A stretch of DNA of 64,000 nucleotides from assembly GCF_001043055.1 (NCBI RefSeq), contig NZ_JYLF01000008.1:1-64000 (forward strand). The letters are read 5' to 3'. Positions 53,370 through 62,541 of the stretch are shown piece by piece. Each line of letters starts with the position of its first letter. Positions within the stretch are counted from its first letter, which is position 1. The notes beneath the pieces are model-generated. The model saw nothing but the letters and a program-made list of their open reading frames with translations, did no database searches and was not told the origin of the DNA. Position numbers and translations under genes: made by a program. The DNA comes from Pseudomonas weihenstephanensis (GTDB lineage: Bacteria > Pseudomonadota > Gammaproteobacteria > Pseudomonadales > Pseudomonadaceae).

Positions 53370-54349
53370 TGAATTTCGTCCAGACGGCCTTGCCAGGCGT
53401 GGTGTTGATCGAACCTAACGTGTTCGAAGATGACCGCGGTTGGTTTATGGAAAGCTTCAATGAGCGGCGTTTCGCAGACGGTCTTTTTCAGTTGGGCCTC
53501 CCCATTCCCAAGCCGTTTGTACAAGACAATCAGTCGTGCTCAAAGAAAGGCGCGCTGCGCGGCCTGCATTACCAGCTTGAGCCTTTTGCCCAAGGCAAGC
53601 TGGTGAGCGTGACGCAAGGCGCTGCGTTCGATGTTGCTGTGGATATTCGGGTGGGTTCACCCACCTTCGGGCAATGGGTCGGTGTAGAGCTGAGTGCATC
53701 AAACAAAAAAATGCTGTGGATACCTGAAGGGTTTGCACATGGTTTTGTAGCGCTTGAAGACAATACCCATTTCCATTACAAGACCACGAACTTCTACAAC
53801 AAAAATGCAGAGCGCAGCGTGCTTTGGAATGATGCGACGCTGTCCATTAACTGGCCTGCGTTAGAAGAGTATCTGGTCAGTGATAAAGACCAGATTGCAC
53901 CGCGCTTAGAGCAGGCAGAACTTCCATCGTGGCAGGCCGAGCCAACGGATGAAGTTCGAACCCTAAATGTTATCGGTGATGAGCGGGGTAGCCTGGTTGC
54001 CTTAACCCGCGGCCTGGCCGTGCCCTTTACGATCAAAAGGGTTTATTACCTCTTTGGCACGCAAGAAAATATCAGCCGCGGCTTTCACGCGCACAAGCAA
54101 TTGGACCAAATGGCTGTCTGCATATCGGGTCGATGCCGAATGATGCTGGACGATGGTACGAGCAAAAAAAATATCTGGTTAGATCGACCTGACAAAGGCG
54201 TGTTGATCAAAAGCAAAATCTGGCACGAGATGCATGAGTTTTCTGCGGATTGCGTGATGATGGTGCTCGCCAGTGATGAATACGATGAGAGTGATTATAT
54301 TCGTAACTATGAATCGTTCATGTCATGGGTAAGTAAAGATGCAGAGTAA
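53369..54349 (+). CDS. Fusion of RmlC-type epimerase and FdtA-type 3,4-ketoisomerase
   Basis: This 326-residue protein joins two cupin enzymes acting on dTDP-4-keto-6-deoxyhexose. Residues 1 to about 183 are RmlC-like (EDDRGWFMESFN, LRGLHYQL with the catalytic-type His67, WIPEGFAHGF). Residues from about 196 to the end are FdtA-like (GDERGSLVAL, IKRVYYLFGT, RGFHAHKQLDQ), the sugar 3,4-ketoisomerase pattern. It overlaps rmlA and the following gene. The combination of an epimerase with a ketoisomerase is unusual, because the classical Fuc3NAc route needs only the latter. The RmlC part could supply L-rhamnose or be degenerate. Confidence 0.88.
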   Translation: MNFVQTALPGVVLIEPNVFEDDRGWFMESFNERRFADGLFQLGLPIPKPFVQDNQSCSKKGALRGLHYQLEPFAQGKLVSVTQGAAFDVAVDIRVGSPTFGQWVGVELSASNKKMLWIPEGFAHGFVALEDNTHFHYKTTNFYNKNAERSVLWNDATLSINWPALEEYLVSDKDQIAPRLEQAELPSWQAEPTDEVRTLNVIGDERGSLVALTRGLAVPFTIKRVYYLFGTQENISRGFHAHKQLDQMAVCISGRCRMMLDDGTSKKNIWLDRPDKGVLIKSKIWHEMHEFSADCVMMVLASDEYDESDYIRNYESFMSWVSKDAE

Positions 54350-55991
54350 ATCAGGCAAAACGATACGCTTGGATCTTGCCGTTCCCGACGATGCGCAGTT
54401 TATACACTCCTTGCGCGTGGACCCGACATATAACACGCACTTGTCACACGTGACGGGTGGTGTTGCCAGCCAGGCTGAGTGGTTAAAAAAGTACAAGCTG
54501 CGTGAAGCAGAAGGGCATGAATTTTATTTTGTGATCCGTCGCATCGATAATAATGAGCCGGTGGGCACTGTGCGCTTGTACGATTTCCAGCCTGAGCGGG
54601 CATCTTTTTCTTGGGGCAGTTGGATTCTCAATAAAGACAAAACACCCAAGGCCGCAATTGAAAGTGCAATGCTGGTGTACGCCGTAGGCTTCGAGGAGCT
54701 GGGATTCAAATCGTGCCATTTCGAAGTGAGAAAGGAGAATGGCGGCGTTATTAAGTTTCACGAGCGTCTGGGGGCACAGAAAGTCAGTGAAGATGCCGAC
54801 AATGACTATTTTGTAATGACGCCAGCGGTTTATAAACCGTTTCTCGAAAAAAACAGTCACTTCATCAGCGTGGTAAAAAAAATGATCCCGTTCCTGGATT
54901 TGAAAAGTATTAATGCTCAGTACGCTGATGAACTGAAAGCGGCCTGTTCCCGTGTAATAGATTCGGGTTGGTACATTCAGGGCAATGAGTTAAAAGCCTT
55001 CGAGTCGGCTTTCGCGCAATACTGTGGCACCGAGTACAGTCTCGGGGTGGCCAATGGTCTGGATGCGCTGACATTAGTGCTGTCCGCCTGGAAAGTACTG
55101 GGCAAAATTCAGGATGGGGATGAAGTGATCGTCCCGGCCAATACCTACATTGCTAGTATCTTGGCGATTTCGGCAAATGGCCTCGTTCCAGTGCTCGTTG
55201 AGCCGGATCTAGAAACGTATAACCTGGATGTTACGTTGATTGAAAAAGCCATCACGCCAAGAACGCGGGCTATCTTGCCTGTGCATCTATATGGCCGTTT
55301 GGTGGACATGCCTGCTCTCATGACGGTTGCCAAGCGTCACGATCTATTGGTGCTAGAAGACTGTGCCCAATCTCATGGCGCTCACATAGACGGCACAAAA
55401 GCAGGCAACTGGGGCGATGCTGCAGGTTTTAGTTTCTATCCGGGCAAAAACTTGGGCGCATTGGGCGATGCTGGCGCGATTACCACGAATGATCCGATCT
55501 TGGCAGAAACAGTACTGGCACTCAGAAACTACGGCTCTCATGAAAAGTACCGCAATCTTTATCAGGGCGTGAACAGTCGGCTGGATGAGATTCAGGCGGC
55601 TGTCTTGAGTGTGAAATTAAACTACCTGGATAAAGAAACTCAGCGCCGGTGCGAGATTGCCGAACGGTACGTAGCTGAAATCAAAAACCCGCTGCTCGTT
55701 CTGCCGCAGGTACCGGAGCAGGGTCAGCATGCCTGGCACCTTTTTGTCATCCGCAGTGCGCACCGTTCTGAGTTCCAGCAGTACTTGCAGACGCAAGGTG
55801 TGCAGACACTGATTCATTACCCGATCCCACCGCACAAACAGCAAGCTTATAAAGAGCTGAGCGAATTATCGCTTCCTGTCTCAGAGTTGATTCACGATCA
55901 AGTCGTTAGCCTGCCAATGGGACCGACATTGACCGACGAACAAGTCACGGCTGTGATCAGCGCGTGCAACAGCTTTGCGGTGCGCGATTAG
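54339..55991 (+). CDS. Fusion of GNAT acetyltransferase and DegT/FdtB-type aminotransferase
   Basis: This 550-residue protein has a GNAT N-acetyltransferase domain at about 8-170 (VGTVRLYDF, SWGSWIL, GFKSCHFEVRKENGGVIKFHERLG) and a PLP-dependent DegT/DnrJ/EryC1 aminotransferase from about 182 (MIPFLDLK, SGWYIQGNELKAFE, ANGLDALTL, VLEDCAQSHGA, SFYPGKNLGALGDAG with the PLP Lys370). It overlaps the RmlC-FdtA gene by 11 bases. The aminotransferase would act on the 3-keto sugar made by FdtA, and the GNAT domain would then acylate the amine. The exact sugar cannot be read from sequence. Confidence 0.9.
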   Translation: MQSKSGKTIRLDLAVPDDAQFIHSLRVDPTYNTHLSHVTGGVASQAEWLKKYKLREAEGHEFYFVIRRIDNNEPVGTVRLYDFQPERASFSWGSWILNKDKTPKAAIESAMLVYAVGFEELGFKSCHFEVRKENGGVIKFHERLGAQKVSEDADNDYFVMTPAVYKPFLEKNSHFISVVKKMIPFLDLKSINAQYADELKAACSRVIDSGWYIQGNELKAFESAFAQYCGTEYSLGVANGLDALTLVLSAWKVLGKIQDGDEVIVPANTYIASILAISANGLVPVLVEPDLETYNLDVTLIEKAITPRTRAILPVHLYGRLVDMPALMTVAKRHDLLVLEDCAQSHGAHIDGTKAGNWGDAAGFSFYPGKNLGALGDAGAITTNDPILAETVLALRNYGSHEKYRNLYQGVNSRLDEIQAAVLSVKLNYLDKETQRRCEIAERYVAEIKNPLLVLPQVPEQGQHAWHLFVIRSAHRSEFQQYLQTQGVQTLIHYPIPPHKQQAYKELSELSLPVSELIHDQVVSLPMGPTLTDEQVTAVISACNSFAVRD

Positions 55992-55995
55992 TACT

Positions 55996-57270
55996 ATGAA
56001 TCTTATTAGAACCGGCTTGTTGAATGGCATCGCAGTACTGATAAAAATGCTGACCCTGCTGGGGATTAATAAAGTCCTGGCGCTGTATGTAGGGCCATCA
56101 GGCTATGCAGCGTTAGGGCAGTTTCAAAATGCTGTACAAATGATTACTACCTTTTCCAGTGGGGCGATTAACACTGGGGTCACAAAATACACAGCGCAGT
56201 ACCATGCAGACGAAGAAAAGCAACGCAGAGTCTGGCAGGCTTCAGGCACAATCGCCTTAGTGGGTAGCGTGTTGACAGCGTTGGTGATTGTTTATTTCAG
56301 TCACGAACTGGCAGCGTTCTTTCTTAAGGACAGGGCGCTCAATGGTGTGTTCATCTGGTTTGCTGCGACCTTGGCTTTCTTCACGTTGAACACATTGTTG
56401 TTGGCGATTCTGAACGGCAAAAAAGAAATTGTTCTTTATGTGACCGCCAATATCGCCGGGAGTATCTTTGCGCTATTGGTCACCGGTGGCCTCACGATTT
56501 ACTTTGGTTTGTACGGTGCTCTAGTTGCATTGGCGGTATACCAGTCGCTGAGCTTTTTTATTACGTTGTATCTGTGCACCACGCGTCCGTGGTTCAAAGT
56601 TAGATACTTGTTTGGCCGTGTGGATAAAGAAACGGCCCTAAACTTGAGCAAGTTTACGGCCATGGCTCTCACGTCGGCGGCATGCATGCCGGTCTGCCAA
56701 ATTCTCATTCGTGATTACTTGGGGGAGACCATCAGCTGGGAGGCGGCTGGCTACTGGGAGGCCATGTGGCGACTCAGTGCCGCCTACCTGATGCTGATGA
56801 CCACCACGCTGAGTGTTTATTATTTACCGCGTTTATCAGAACTCGTCGGACTGTCTGATATTAAGAAAGAGATATTGAACGGTTATAAAATAATTGTGCC
56901 GTTCACCGTCGTTGCAGCCTTGATTATTTACCTATTGAAAGACTTCATTATTCAAGTGCTATTTTCCAGCGAGTTTGCACCCATGCGCGAGCTTTTCGGC
57001 TGGCAGGTAGTGGGTGACATCATGAAGATATGCAGTTGGTTGTTTGCCTATGTGATGCTGGGTAAAGCCATGTTTAAGCTGTTCATGGTGACGGAGATCG
57101 TGTTTTCAATCACGCTTTATGTATTAACAAGGCTGCTGTGTGAAAAGTACGGGCTGGTGGGTACCGCGATGGCCTATACAGTAAATTACGCATGCTATTG
57201 GGCAGTTGTTGTGGTGTGTGTTAGTTATACACTCAAGAATAAATCAGTGGTTATGGTAGAAAAATGTTAA
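55996..57270 (+). CDS. wzx: O-antigen flippase Wzx-like
   Basis: This 424-residue protein is almost entirely hydrophobic, with about ten or more membrane helices, and has the polysaccharide-transporter N-terminus (GLLNGIAVLIKMLTLLGINK, then the LALYVGPSGYAALGQFQN loop) close to the WzxE-type O-antigen translocase. It is predicted to flip the lipid-linked repeat unit across the inner membrane. The ATG at 55996 lies 4 bases after the previous stop; a short in-frame upstream ATG is within the previous gene. It overlaps the next glycosyltransferase gene by 7 bases. Confidence 0.85.
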   Translation: MNLIRTGLLNGIAVLIKMLTLLGINKVLALYVGPSGYAALGQFQNAVQMITTFSSGAINTGVTKYTAQYHADEEKQRRVWQASGTIALVGSVLTALVIVYFSHELAAFFLKDRALNGVFIWFAATLAFFTLNTLLLAILNGKKEIVLYVTANIAGSIFALLVTGGLTIYFGLYGALVALAVYQSLSFFITLYLCTTRPWFKVRYLFGRVDKETALNLSKFTAMALTSAACMPVCQILIRDYLGETISWEAAGYWEAMWRLSAAYLMLMTTTLSVYYLPRLSELVGLSDIKKEILNGYKIIVPFTVVAALIIYLLKDFIIQVLFSSEFAPMRELFGWQVVGDIMKICSWLFAYVMLGKAMFKLFMVTEIVFSITLYVLTRLLCEKYGLVGTAMAYTVNYACYWAVVVVCVSYTLKNKSVVMVEKC

Positions 57271-58187
57271 CAGTCATTGTTCCCGCGTATAATCACGAAG
57301 ATTTTATAATCGAGTGTCTGGAATCCCTCATTAAGATCAAACTGCCTGCCTTCAAGGTTATCGTGATTGATGATGGCTCTGTTGATTCTACCGCAGAGAA
57401 AGTTTCTAGGTTTATTGAAGTTCATCCCTGGGTTCCGGTTGAACTGGTGACTAAGAAAAATGCAGGTTTGGTGTCCTCATTGAACCTTGGGCTTGAGATG
57501 TCAGCTGAGGGCTATATTTATTTTGTTGCTTCAGATGATATACCATGTCCCGAGGGGCTGGTGAGTTGTATTGAGGCGCTAGACAGTGATCTCTCTTTAA
57601 ATTTCTGTGTGGGTGGTGGGGTCAATTTTTTTGAAGAGGATGGCCGTCCAGAAACGCCCATCTACGGGGCTGCTCAAAATAATTTTTTTAAAATGAAAAG
57701 CAGTGACCGTGAAGCTGAAATGTTTCTTAGGTACCCATCGCCGATACTCTTACAGTCAACTATTTTCAGGGTGACTGCCCTCAAGACGATAGGGGGGTGG
57801 GACAGTAAGTTGACACTTGATGACTTTCCGACGTTTGTTAAGCTGCTAAGTATGTATCCAGAATGTGATCAGGACTTCCTGTTTAAACCGGAAATCAATG
57901 TGGTGCGGTATCGGCAGCACGGGTCCAACAGCTATAAAAATATGTTGCGGCACTTTAAGATAGTTCGTCAGAGTTTGATTGCTTTGGCGCCGGCTTACCT
58001 GAAGCCTCGAGCACTGGGCACTGCGGTAGGGTTTTATACGTTAGTTGCTTTAAAGCGTTTGGATATACGAACTGCGCTATCTATATTGTTCAGTTCAGGT
58101 GCAAAAGCATTTGGGTATGGTCTGATGGCGATGGCAAGTCTGATCTGTGCTAAAGCAAAACACTGTATCGTGAGAGAGGGAAAATGA
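57264..58187 (+). CDS. Glycosyltransferase family 2
   Basis: This 307-residue GT-A-fold enzyme has the N-terminal VIVPAYNHEDFI, VIDDGSVDST and the YFVASDDIPCPE metal-binding region (DxD-like). The donor and acceptor sugars are unknown. It overlaps the flippase upstream and the Wzy-like gene downstream (ATGA), so translation is coupled. It probably adds one sugar of the repeat unit. Confidence 0.88.
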   Translation: MLTVIVPAYNHEDFIIECLESLIKIKLPAFKVIVIDDGSVDSTAEKVSRFIEVHPWVPVELVTKKNAGLVSSLNLGLEMSAEGYIYFVASDDIPCPEGLVSCIEALDSDLSLNFCVGGGVNFFEEDGRPETPIYGAAQNNFFKMKSSDREAEMFLRYPSPILLQSTIFRVTALKTIGGWDSKLTLDDFPTFVKLLSMYPECDQDFLFKPEINVVRYRQHGSNSYKNMLRHFKIVRQSLIALAPAYLKPRALGTAVGFYTLVALKRLDIRTALSILFSSGAKAFGYGLMAMASLICAKAKHCIVREGK

Positions 58188-59524
58188 GCTCGGGTGAGTT
58201 TTTTGTTGTTTTTTTCAATAACCTTCCTCTTTTTCTGACATGGATGTTTGCTTGCTGTTTAGCACTCTATTTGTCCGTACGGAAGGTGGCGCCAGCGGCG
58301 TATCTGGATCCGCTGCATTTCTATTTTACATTCACCTTTGGCACCTCCTATGGGATTATCATCGGGCTTTATGCACTAGGCCTGATATCTGATTTTCTTT
58401 TTTATACAGTCTTTGGCTATGCAGTGTTATTTATTGTGAGCTTTAGGGCGTTTATTGTACGTTCTCCGATACGGTTGTTTAAGGCAGTCAATGTGCTCCT
58501 GATTCCTAAGGGGAGCGGTATCGTAGAGTTTTATGTTTTGCTATGTGTCTATATTTTATTACTTGTTTTTCTAGTTCTGCAAATTGGTTTGGGTATTACA
58601 GCCGAAACTAACAGGTTTGAACAGAATCGTGGCTATGGTGCTTTTGTACGTGTCGCGGACGGTGTCAGAGTTTTTGTAATTGCGTACTTGTCACTGCTGG
58701 TGTGCAAGCAATGGCTGACGTATAGACGTCTGGGCATTAAATATTACGCGCTGATATTTTTCATCCTTTTAATCGCTGTATTGAGCTCGGCTGTGAACGG
58801 TGCGAAGTTTGCCATGCTTGAAGCCCTTTACAGTAGTTTTGTCGCAATCGCCATTTTTCATCGCAAAGCTAAGTTTCGGTTAATTTATGCAGGTGGAGTA
58901 TTTGCAGTTGCGCTTGTGTTTGCGTTATTTGTGCTGTCCATAAATCTGGAGAAGGCGGGTTTCGATAAAGACACACAGCCGACCTATATGGATGGTGGGA
59001 GTGTACTGGTTGAACGATTGATGCTGCGTGTATTAGGGAATGCCGACAAGTATTATTTAAGCCTGCCCAATGATGTGATCGATAAGCTTGAGACGGATGC
59101 TCTGTGGGTTAGGTTTCTTTCTCCAGTGGTAGGTTCCACGATGCTGAGTAAGCGGTTGGGGTATACGGTGAATAACTTCAACGTCGGGCGACAGGCGTTG
59201 CTTTATTATTTTCCGGACCATGAGATATCAGGAGGGCCGACCAGTCATTTTGATTTGTTCGCCTATAAATATTTTGGTGTTTATTTTGGTTGGGTGTGGG
59301 TGCTCTTTTCAGGCTTTATATTTGCAAGCATTGTTTCGCTGAGCAGGCTTGGGACAGGGAATATATATTTCACGGCGATTGTGACAACACTTTGGCTGCG
59401 TGGCCTACCGATGCTGCTTGAGCCGTCTGTAGGGTTTGCTTATATCTTAGATGTGGTGATTATTTTTTCTTTACTTAAGCTTGTTTGTTGTTTGCTTCCT
59501 CGTAAAAGGGATGTAGAAAAATGA
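58184..59524 (+). CDS. wzy: Wzy-like O-antigen polymerase
   Basis: This 446-residue protein has about ten to twelve predicted membrane helices and a periplasmic loop of about 80-120 residues in its C-terminal half (from about 260 to 370), the Wzy topology. No strong motif is conserved in this family, so the call rests on topology, length and position between glycosyltransferases and next to a flippase gene. The DNA is notably T rich compared with the core genome, as is common for O-antigen polymerases. Confidence 0.75.
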   Translation: MSSGEFFVVFFNNLPLFLTWMFACCLALYLSVRKVAPAAYLDPLHFYFTFTFGTSYGIIIGLYALGLISDFLFYTVFGYAVLFIVSFRAFIVRSPIRLFKAVNVLLIPKGSGIVEFYVLLCVYILLLVFLVLQIGLGITAETNRFEQNRGYGAFVRVADGVRVFVIAYLSLLVCKQWLTYRRLGIKYYALIFFILLIAVLSSAVNGAKFAMLEALYSSFVAIAIFHRKAKFRLIYAGGVFAVALVFALFVLSINLEKAGFDKDTQPTYMDGGSVLVERLMLRVLGNADKYYLSLPNDVIDKLETDALWVRFLSPVVGSTMLSKRLGYTVNNFNVGRQALLYYFPDHEISGGPTSHFDLFAYKYFGVYFGWVWVLFSGFIFASIVSLSRLGTGNIYFTAIVTTLWLRGLPMLLEPSVGFAYILDVVIIFSLLKLVCCLLPRKRDVEK

Positions 59525-60423
59525 TGCCGCCAACATGTTCTGAAAATAATATTGCCCAAAAAACAGCCGTTGTTGTAACAACCTACAACCCTGAGATGTT
59601 GGACTTTGGTAAAAATCTGGCAAGCTATGCCGCTCAGGTGGGTAGCGTGATTGTGTGCGATAACTCTGACGGCTCACATGCTAAAGAGGACATTCAACGT
59701 CTAGTGGGAACGATGCCTAATGCACAATTACTTTGCTTCAATGAAAACCTGGGTATTGCCGAAGCACAAAATAGAGGTATAAGGCTTGCGGCCTCTCTAG
59801 GCGCTACTTATTTCATTGAAATGGATCAAGACTCCAGTTTGCCTGGGGATTATGTCGAGCGCATTATCCGGTCTTATCAGTACCTGATAGAAGCAGGCCA
59901 TTCAGTCGGTGGTGTGGGTCCCGTCGCCGTGAGTGCGAAGGACGGCGCCTATTACCATGGCGTTAAAGAGCCGCAAGGGTTGATGAAGGTCGAAAAGACC
60001 CTCAGCTCAGGTTTTTTCTTTTCGCATGAGGCATTTAAAACGGTAGGCGACAAAGACAGCGATCTTTTTATTGATTACGTTGACTGGGATTGGTGCTGGA
60101 GAAGCAATGTAAAAGGGCTGGGTATTTTTGTAGACACCGAGTTGGCCATGCAGCACATGCTGGGTGAGGGCCATAGAAAAATCCTGTTTTTTTCCGTGGG
60201 CATGCCAGCCCCCATACGGCACTACTACCAGTACCGCAACGGGTTGTATATGTTGACAAGACGTCATGTTCCGTTGCGATGGAAGTTTGAGCGTGCTGTC
60301 ATATTGATATTGAAGTTACCTGTTTATATGTTTTTTTCAGAGCGTGGAAAAGCCCGAAGGGCTTACATAGTTAAAGCGTTTAGAGATGTGATGTCAGGAA
60401 AAAAAGGACGACTTGTCGACTGA
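59521..60423 (+). CDS. Glycosyltransferase family 2 (rhamnosyltransferase-like)
   Basis: This 300-residue enzyme has VVVTTYNPE at the start, VIVCDNSDGS, NLGIAEAQNRGI and EMDQDSSLPGDY (a DxD-type metal site), followed by DYVDWDWCWR, the pattern of the rhamnosyltransferase subgroup of GT2. A rhamnose donor would need rmlB and rmlD, which are not in the window. It overlaps the Wzy-like gene by ATGA. Confidence 0.85.
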   Translation: MMPPTCSENNIAQKTAVVVTTYNPEMLDFGKNLASYAAQVGSVIVCDNSDGSHAKEDIQRLVGTMPNAQLLCFNENLGIAEAQNRGIRLAASLGATYFIEMDQDSSLPGDYVERIIRSYQYLIEAGHSVGGVGPVAVSAKDGAYYHGVKEPQGLMKVEKTLSSGFFFSHEAFKTVGDKDSDLFIDYVDWDWCWRSNVKGLGIFVDTELAMQHMLGEGHRKILFFSVGMPAPIRHYYQYRNGLYMLTRRHVPLRWKFERAVILILKLPVYMFFSERGKARRAYIVKAFRDVMSGKKGRLVD

Positions 60424-60553
60424 CCGTAAAGTGTCAGGTTTCATAGATGAAAAATAATTCATAATTGTTGAGGGGGTGAAGTGATTTCGCTCAATCAATA
60501 CCGTGTATTTTAGCCTGCAGTAAAATCAAATTGAATTATCAAGGGGGTAAGCA

Positions 60554-62488
60554 GTGTGTGGACTCGCAGGCTTTTTAAAGAAAACTGCTTTATTGAATGA
60601 TCCGACCAATACCTTACGCAACATGGGTCTGGCGATCGTAAATCGTGGACCAGACTCCAGTGGCGAATGGTTTTGCGCTGAGCACGGCATTGGGTTGTCC
60701 CATCGAAGGCTCGCCATTGTGGATATGACGGCGTCTGGTCATCAGCCAATGGTTTCCAGCAGTGGTCGTTATGTCATGGCTTTCAATGGTGAGATTTATA
60801 ACCACCTGGAGCTAAGAAAGGTATTGAAGGAGGCCAATCCTTCGCTGACATGGAATGGGACCTCTGACACAGAAACAATGCTGGCCAGTTTTGAGCATTA
60901 CGGTCTCTCGGCTGCGCTTGATACCTTGGTGGGCATGTTTGCAGCCGCGGTGTGGGACACGCAGGCGCAGGCGCTCTATTTGTGTCGAGACAGGTTAGGT
61001 GAAAAGCCTCTTTATTACGGATGGCAAGACGATACATTTTTATTCGGTTCTGAGCTTAAGGCACTCAAGGCGCACCCCGCCTTCAAGGCTGATATCTACC
61101 GACCCGGTATATCGCTTCTTCTGCGCTATGGCTATATTCCGGCCCCGTACTCAATTTATGAAAACATTTTCAAACTTGAGGCGGGCGAATATGCGTGTGT
61201 ATCAAGCCGTCAACCTGAGGTTCAAATAACAAAGTATTGGGATGTGGCGGACGTTATAAAGTCTTCCGTTAACGATCCTTTCAAGGGGGATGCACCTGAA
61301 GCAACCGCGCATTTGGAAGCGTTGTTAGATACCACCATATCCCAGCAAATGCTTGCCGACGTTCCATTGGGTTCTTTTTTATCGGGTGGCATTGACTCTT
61401 CTTTGATTGTTTCTCTGATGCAGAAACAATCGAGTCGTCCCGTGAAGACATTTTCTATCGGTTTTGATGATAAGTCTTATGATGAGGCTGGCTACGCCAA
61501 GGCTGTAGCGGCTCATCTGAAGACCGAACATCATGAGTTGTATGTGTCTTCGGCCGATGCTTTGGATGTGATCCCTAAGTTACCGAGCATCTATGATGAA
61601 CCCTTCTCTGATTCATCACAGATTCCGACTTATCTTGTTTCTGCACTCGCACGCGAGCAGGTGACTGTCTCGCTTTCAGGTGATGGCGGAGATGAATTAT
61701 TTTGTGGTTACAATCGCTACAAGATGACGGCCAAATTTTGGTCGGCACTCAAGAAAGTGCCACGGCCGATACGGTCGCTGTCCAGTGCCATGTTGACTTC
61801 GATCTCTCCAGCTACCCTCGATCTGTTAGCCAGTAAGGTACCCAAGCTATCGGGCTACGGCAGTGTCGGAGATAAAGTTCACAAAGCCGCCCGTGTAATG
61901 TCATCTCGCAGTGCACAAGATATCTATGTGGGGCTAGTTTCAAAACACCCCAACCCGCAAACGTTGGTGATAAATGGTGTCGAGCCCGACACATGTTTGA
62001 TCGGTAACACGCCTGATTTCACTGCGCTCGATGATATTCAGCAGATGATGGCCCTGGATACCCTGTCGTATTTGCCTGAAGGGGTACTGACCAAGCTGGA
62101 CAGGGCCTCGATGGCTGTGTCACTCGAAGGTCGGGCGCCCTTTTTGGATCACCGAGTCTTTGAGTTTGCCTGGCAATTGCCTTTGTCTATGAAAATGCAA
62201 GGCAATGACTCGAAGTGGATACTGCGACAGATTTTATATAAATATGTGCCACAAGCGCTGATTGATCGTCCAAAGATGGGGTTCGGCGTACCGCTTAGGG
62301 ATTGGTTGTGCGGGCCTTTGCGTGAGTGGGCTGAAACACTTCTCGATGAGCAACGGCTTGTTCAGGAAGGGTATTTCAATGTACCGGCGGTGCGTGCCCT
62401 ATGGGCGCAGCATGCAGGTGGACGTTATGACCGATCTGGAATATTGTGGGCCATTTTGATGTTTCAAGCATGGCTGCAAGAACAATAG
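60554..62488 (+). CDS. asnB: Asparagine synthase (glutamine-hydrolysing), O-antigen amidotransferase candidate
   Basis: This 644-residue protein has an N-terminal glutamine amidotransferase domain with nucleophile Cys2 (MCGLAGFL), the RGPDSSGEW and SHRRLAIVD blocks, and a C-terminal synthetase domain with the PPi loop LSGGIDSSL. It starts at a GTG at 60554; the Cys must be residue 2, which fixes the start. AsnB-type genes within O-antigen loci are thought to amidate uronic acids or similar sugars. True asparagine synthesis is also possible. Confidence 0.9.
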   Translation: MCGLAGFLKKTALLNDPTNTLRNMGLAIVNRGPDSSGEWFCAEHGIGLSHRRLAIVDMTASGHQPMVSSSGRYVMAFNGEIYNHLELRKVLKEANPSLTWNGTSDTETMLASFEHYGLSAALDTLVGMFAAAVWDTQAQALYLCRDRLGEKPLYYGWQDDTFLFGSELKALKAHPAFKADIYRPGISLLLRYGYIPAPYSIYENIFKLEAGEYACVSSRQPEVQITKYWDVADVIKSSVNDPFKGDAPEATAHLEALLDTTISQQMLADVPLGSFLSGGIDSSLIVSLMQKQSSRPVKTFSIGFDDKSYDEAGYAKAVAAHLKTEHHELYVSSADALDVIPKLPSIYDEPFSDSSQIPTYLVSALAREQVTVSLSGDGGDELFCGYNRYKMTAKFWSALKKVPRPIRSLSSAMLTSISPATLDLLASKVPKLSGYGSVGDKVHKAARVMSSRSAQDIYVGLVSKHPNPQTLVINGVEPDTCLIGNTPDFTALDDIQQMMALDTLSYLPEGVLTKLDRASMAVSLEGRAPFLDHRVFEFAWQLPLSMKMQGNDSKWILRQILYKYVPQALIDRPKMGFGVPLRDWLCGPLREWAETLLDEQRLVQEGYFNVPAVRALWAQHAGGRYDRSGILWAILMFQAWLQEQ

Positions 62489-62541
62489 ATCCGGTCACGT
62501 CGAGACAGTGTTATGCGCGAATTCCATTCGAGGTCCCTATT

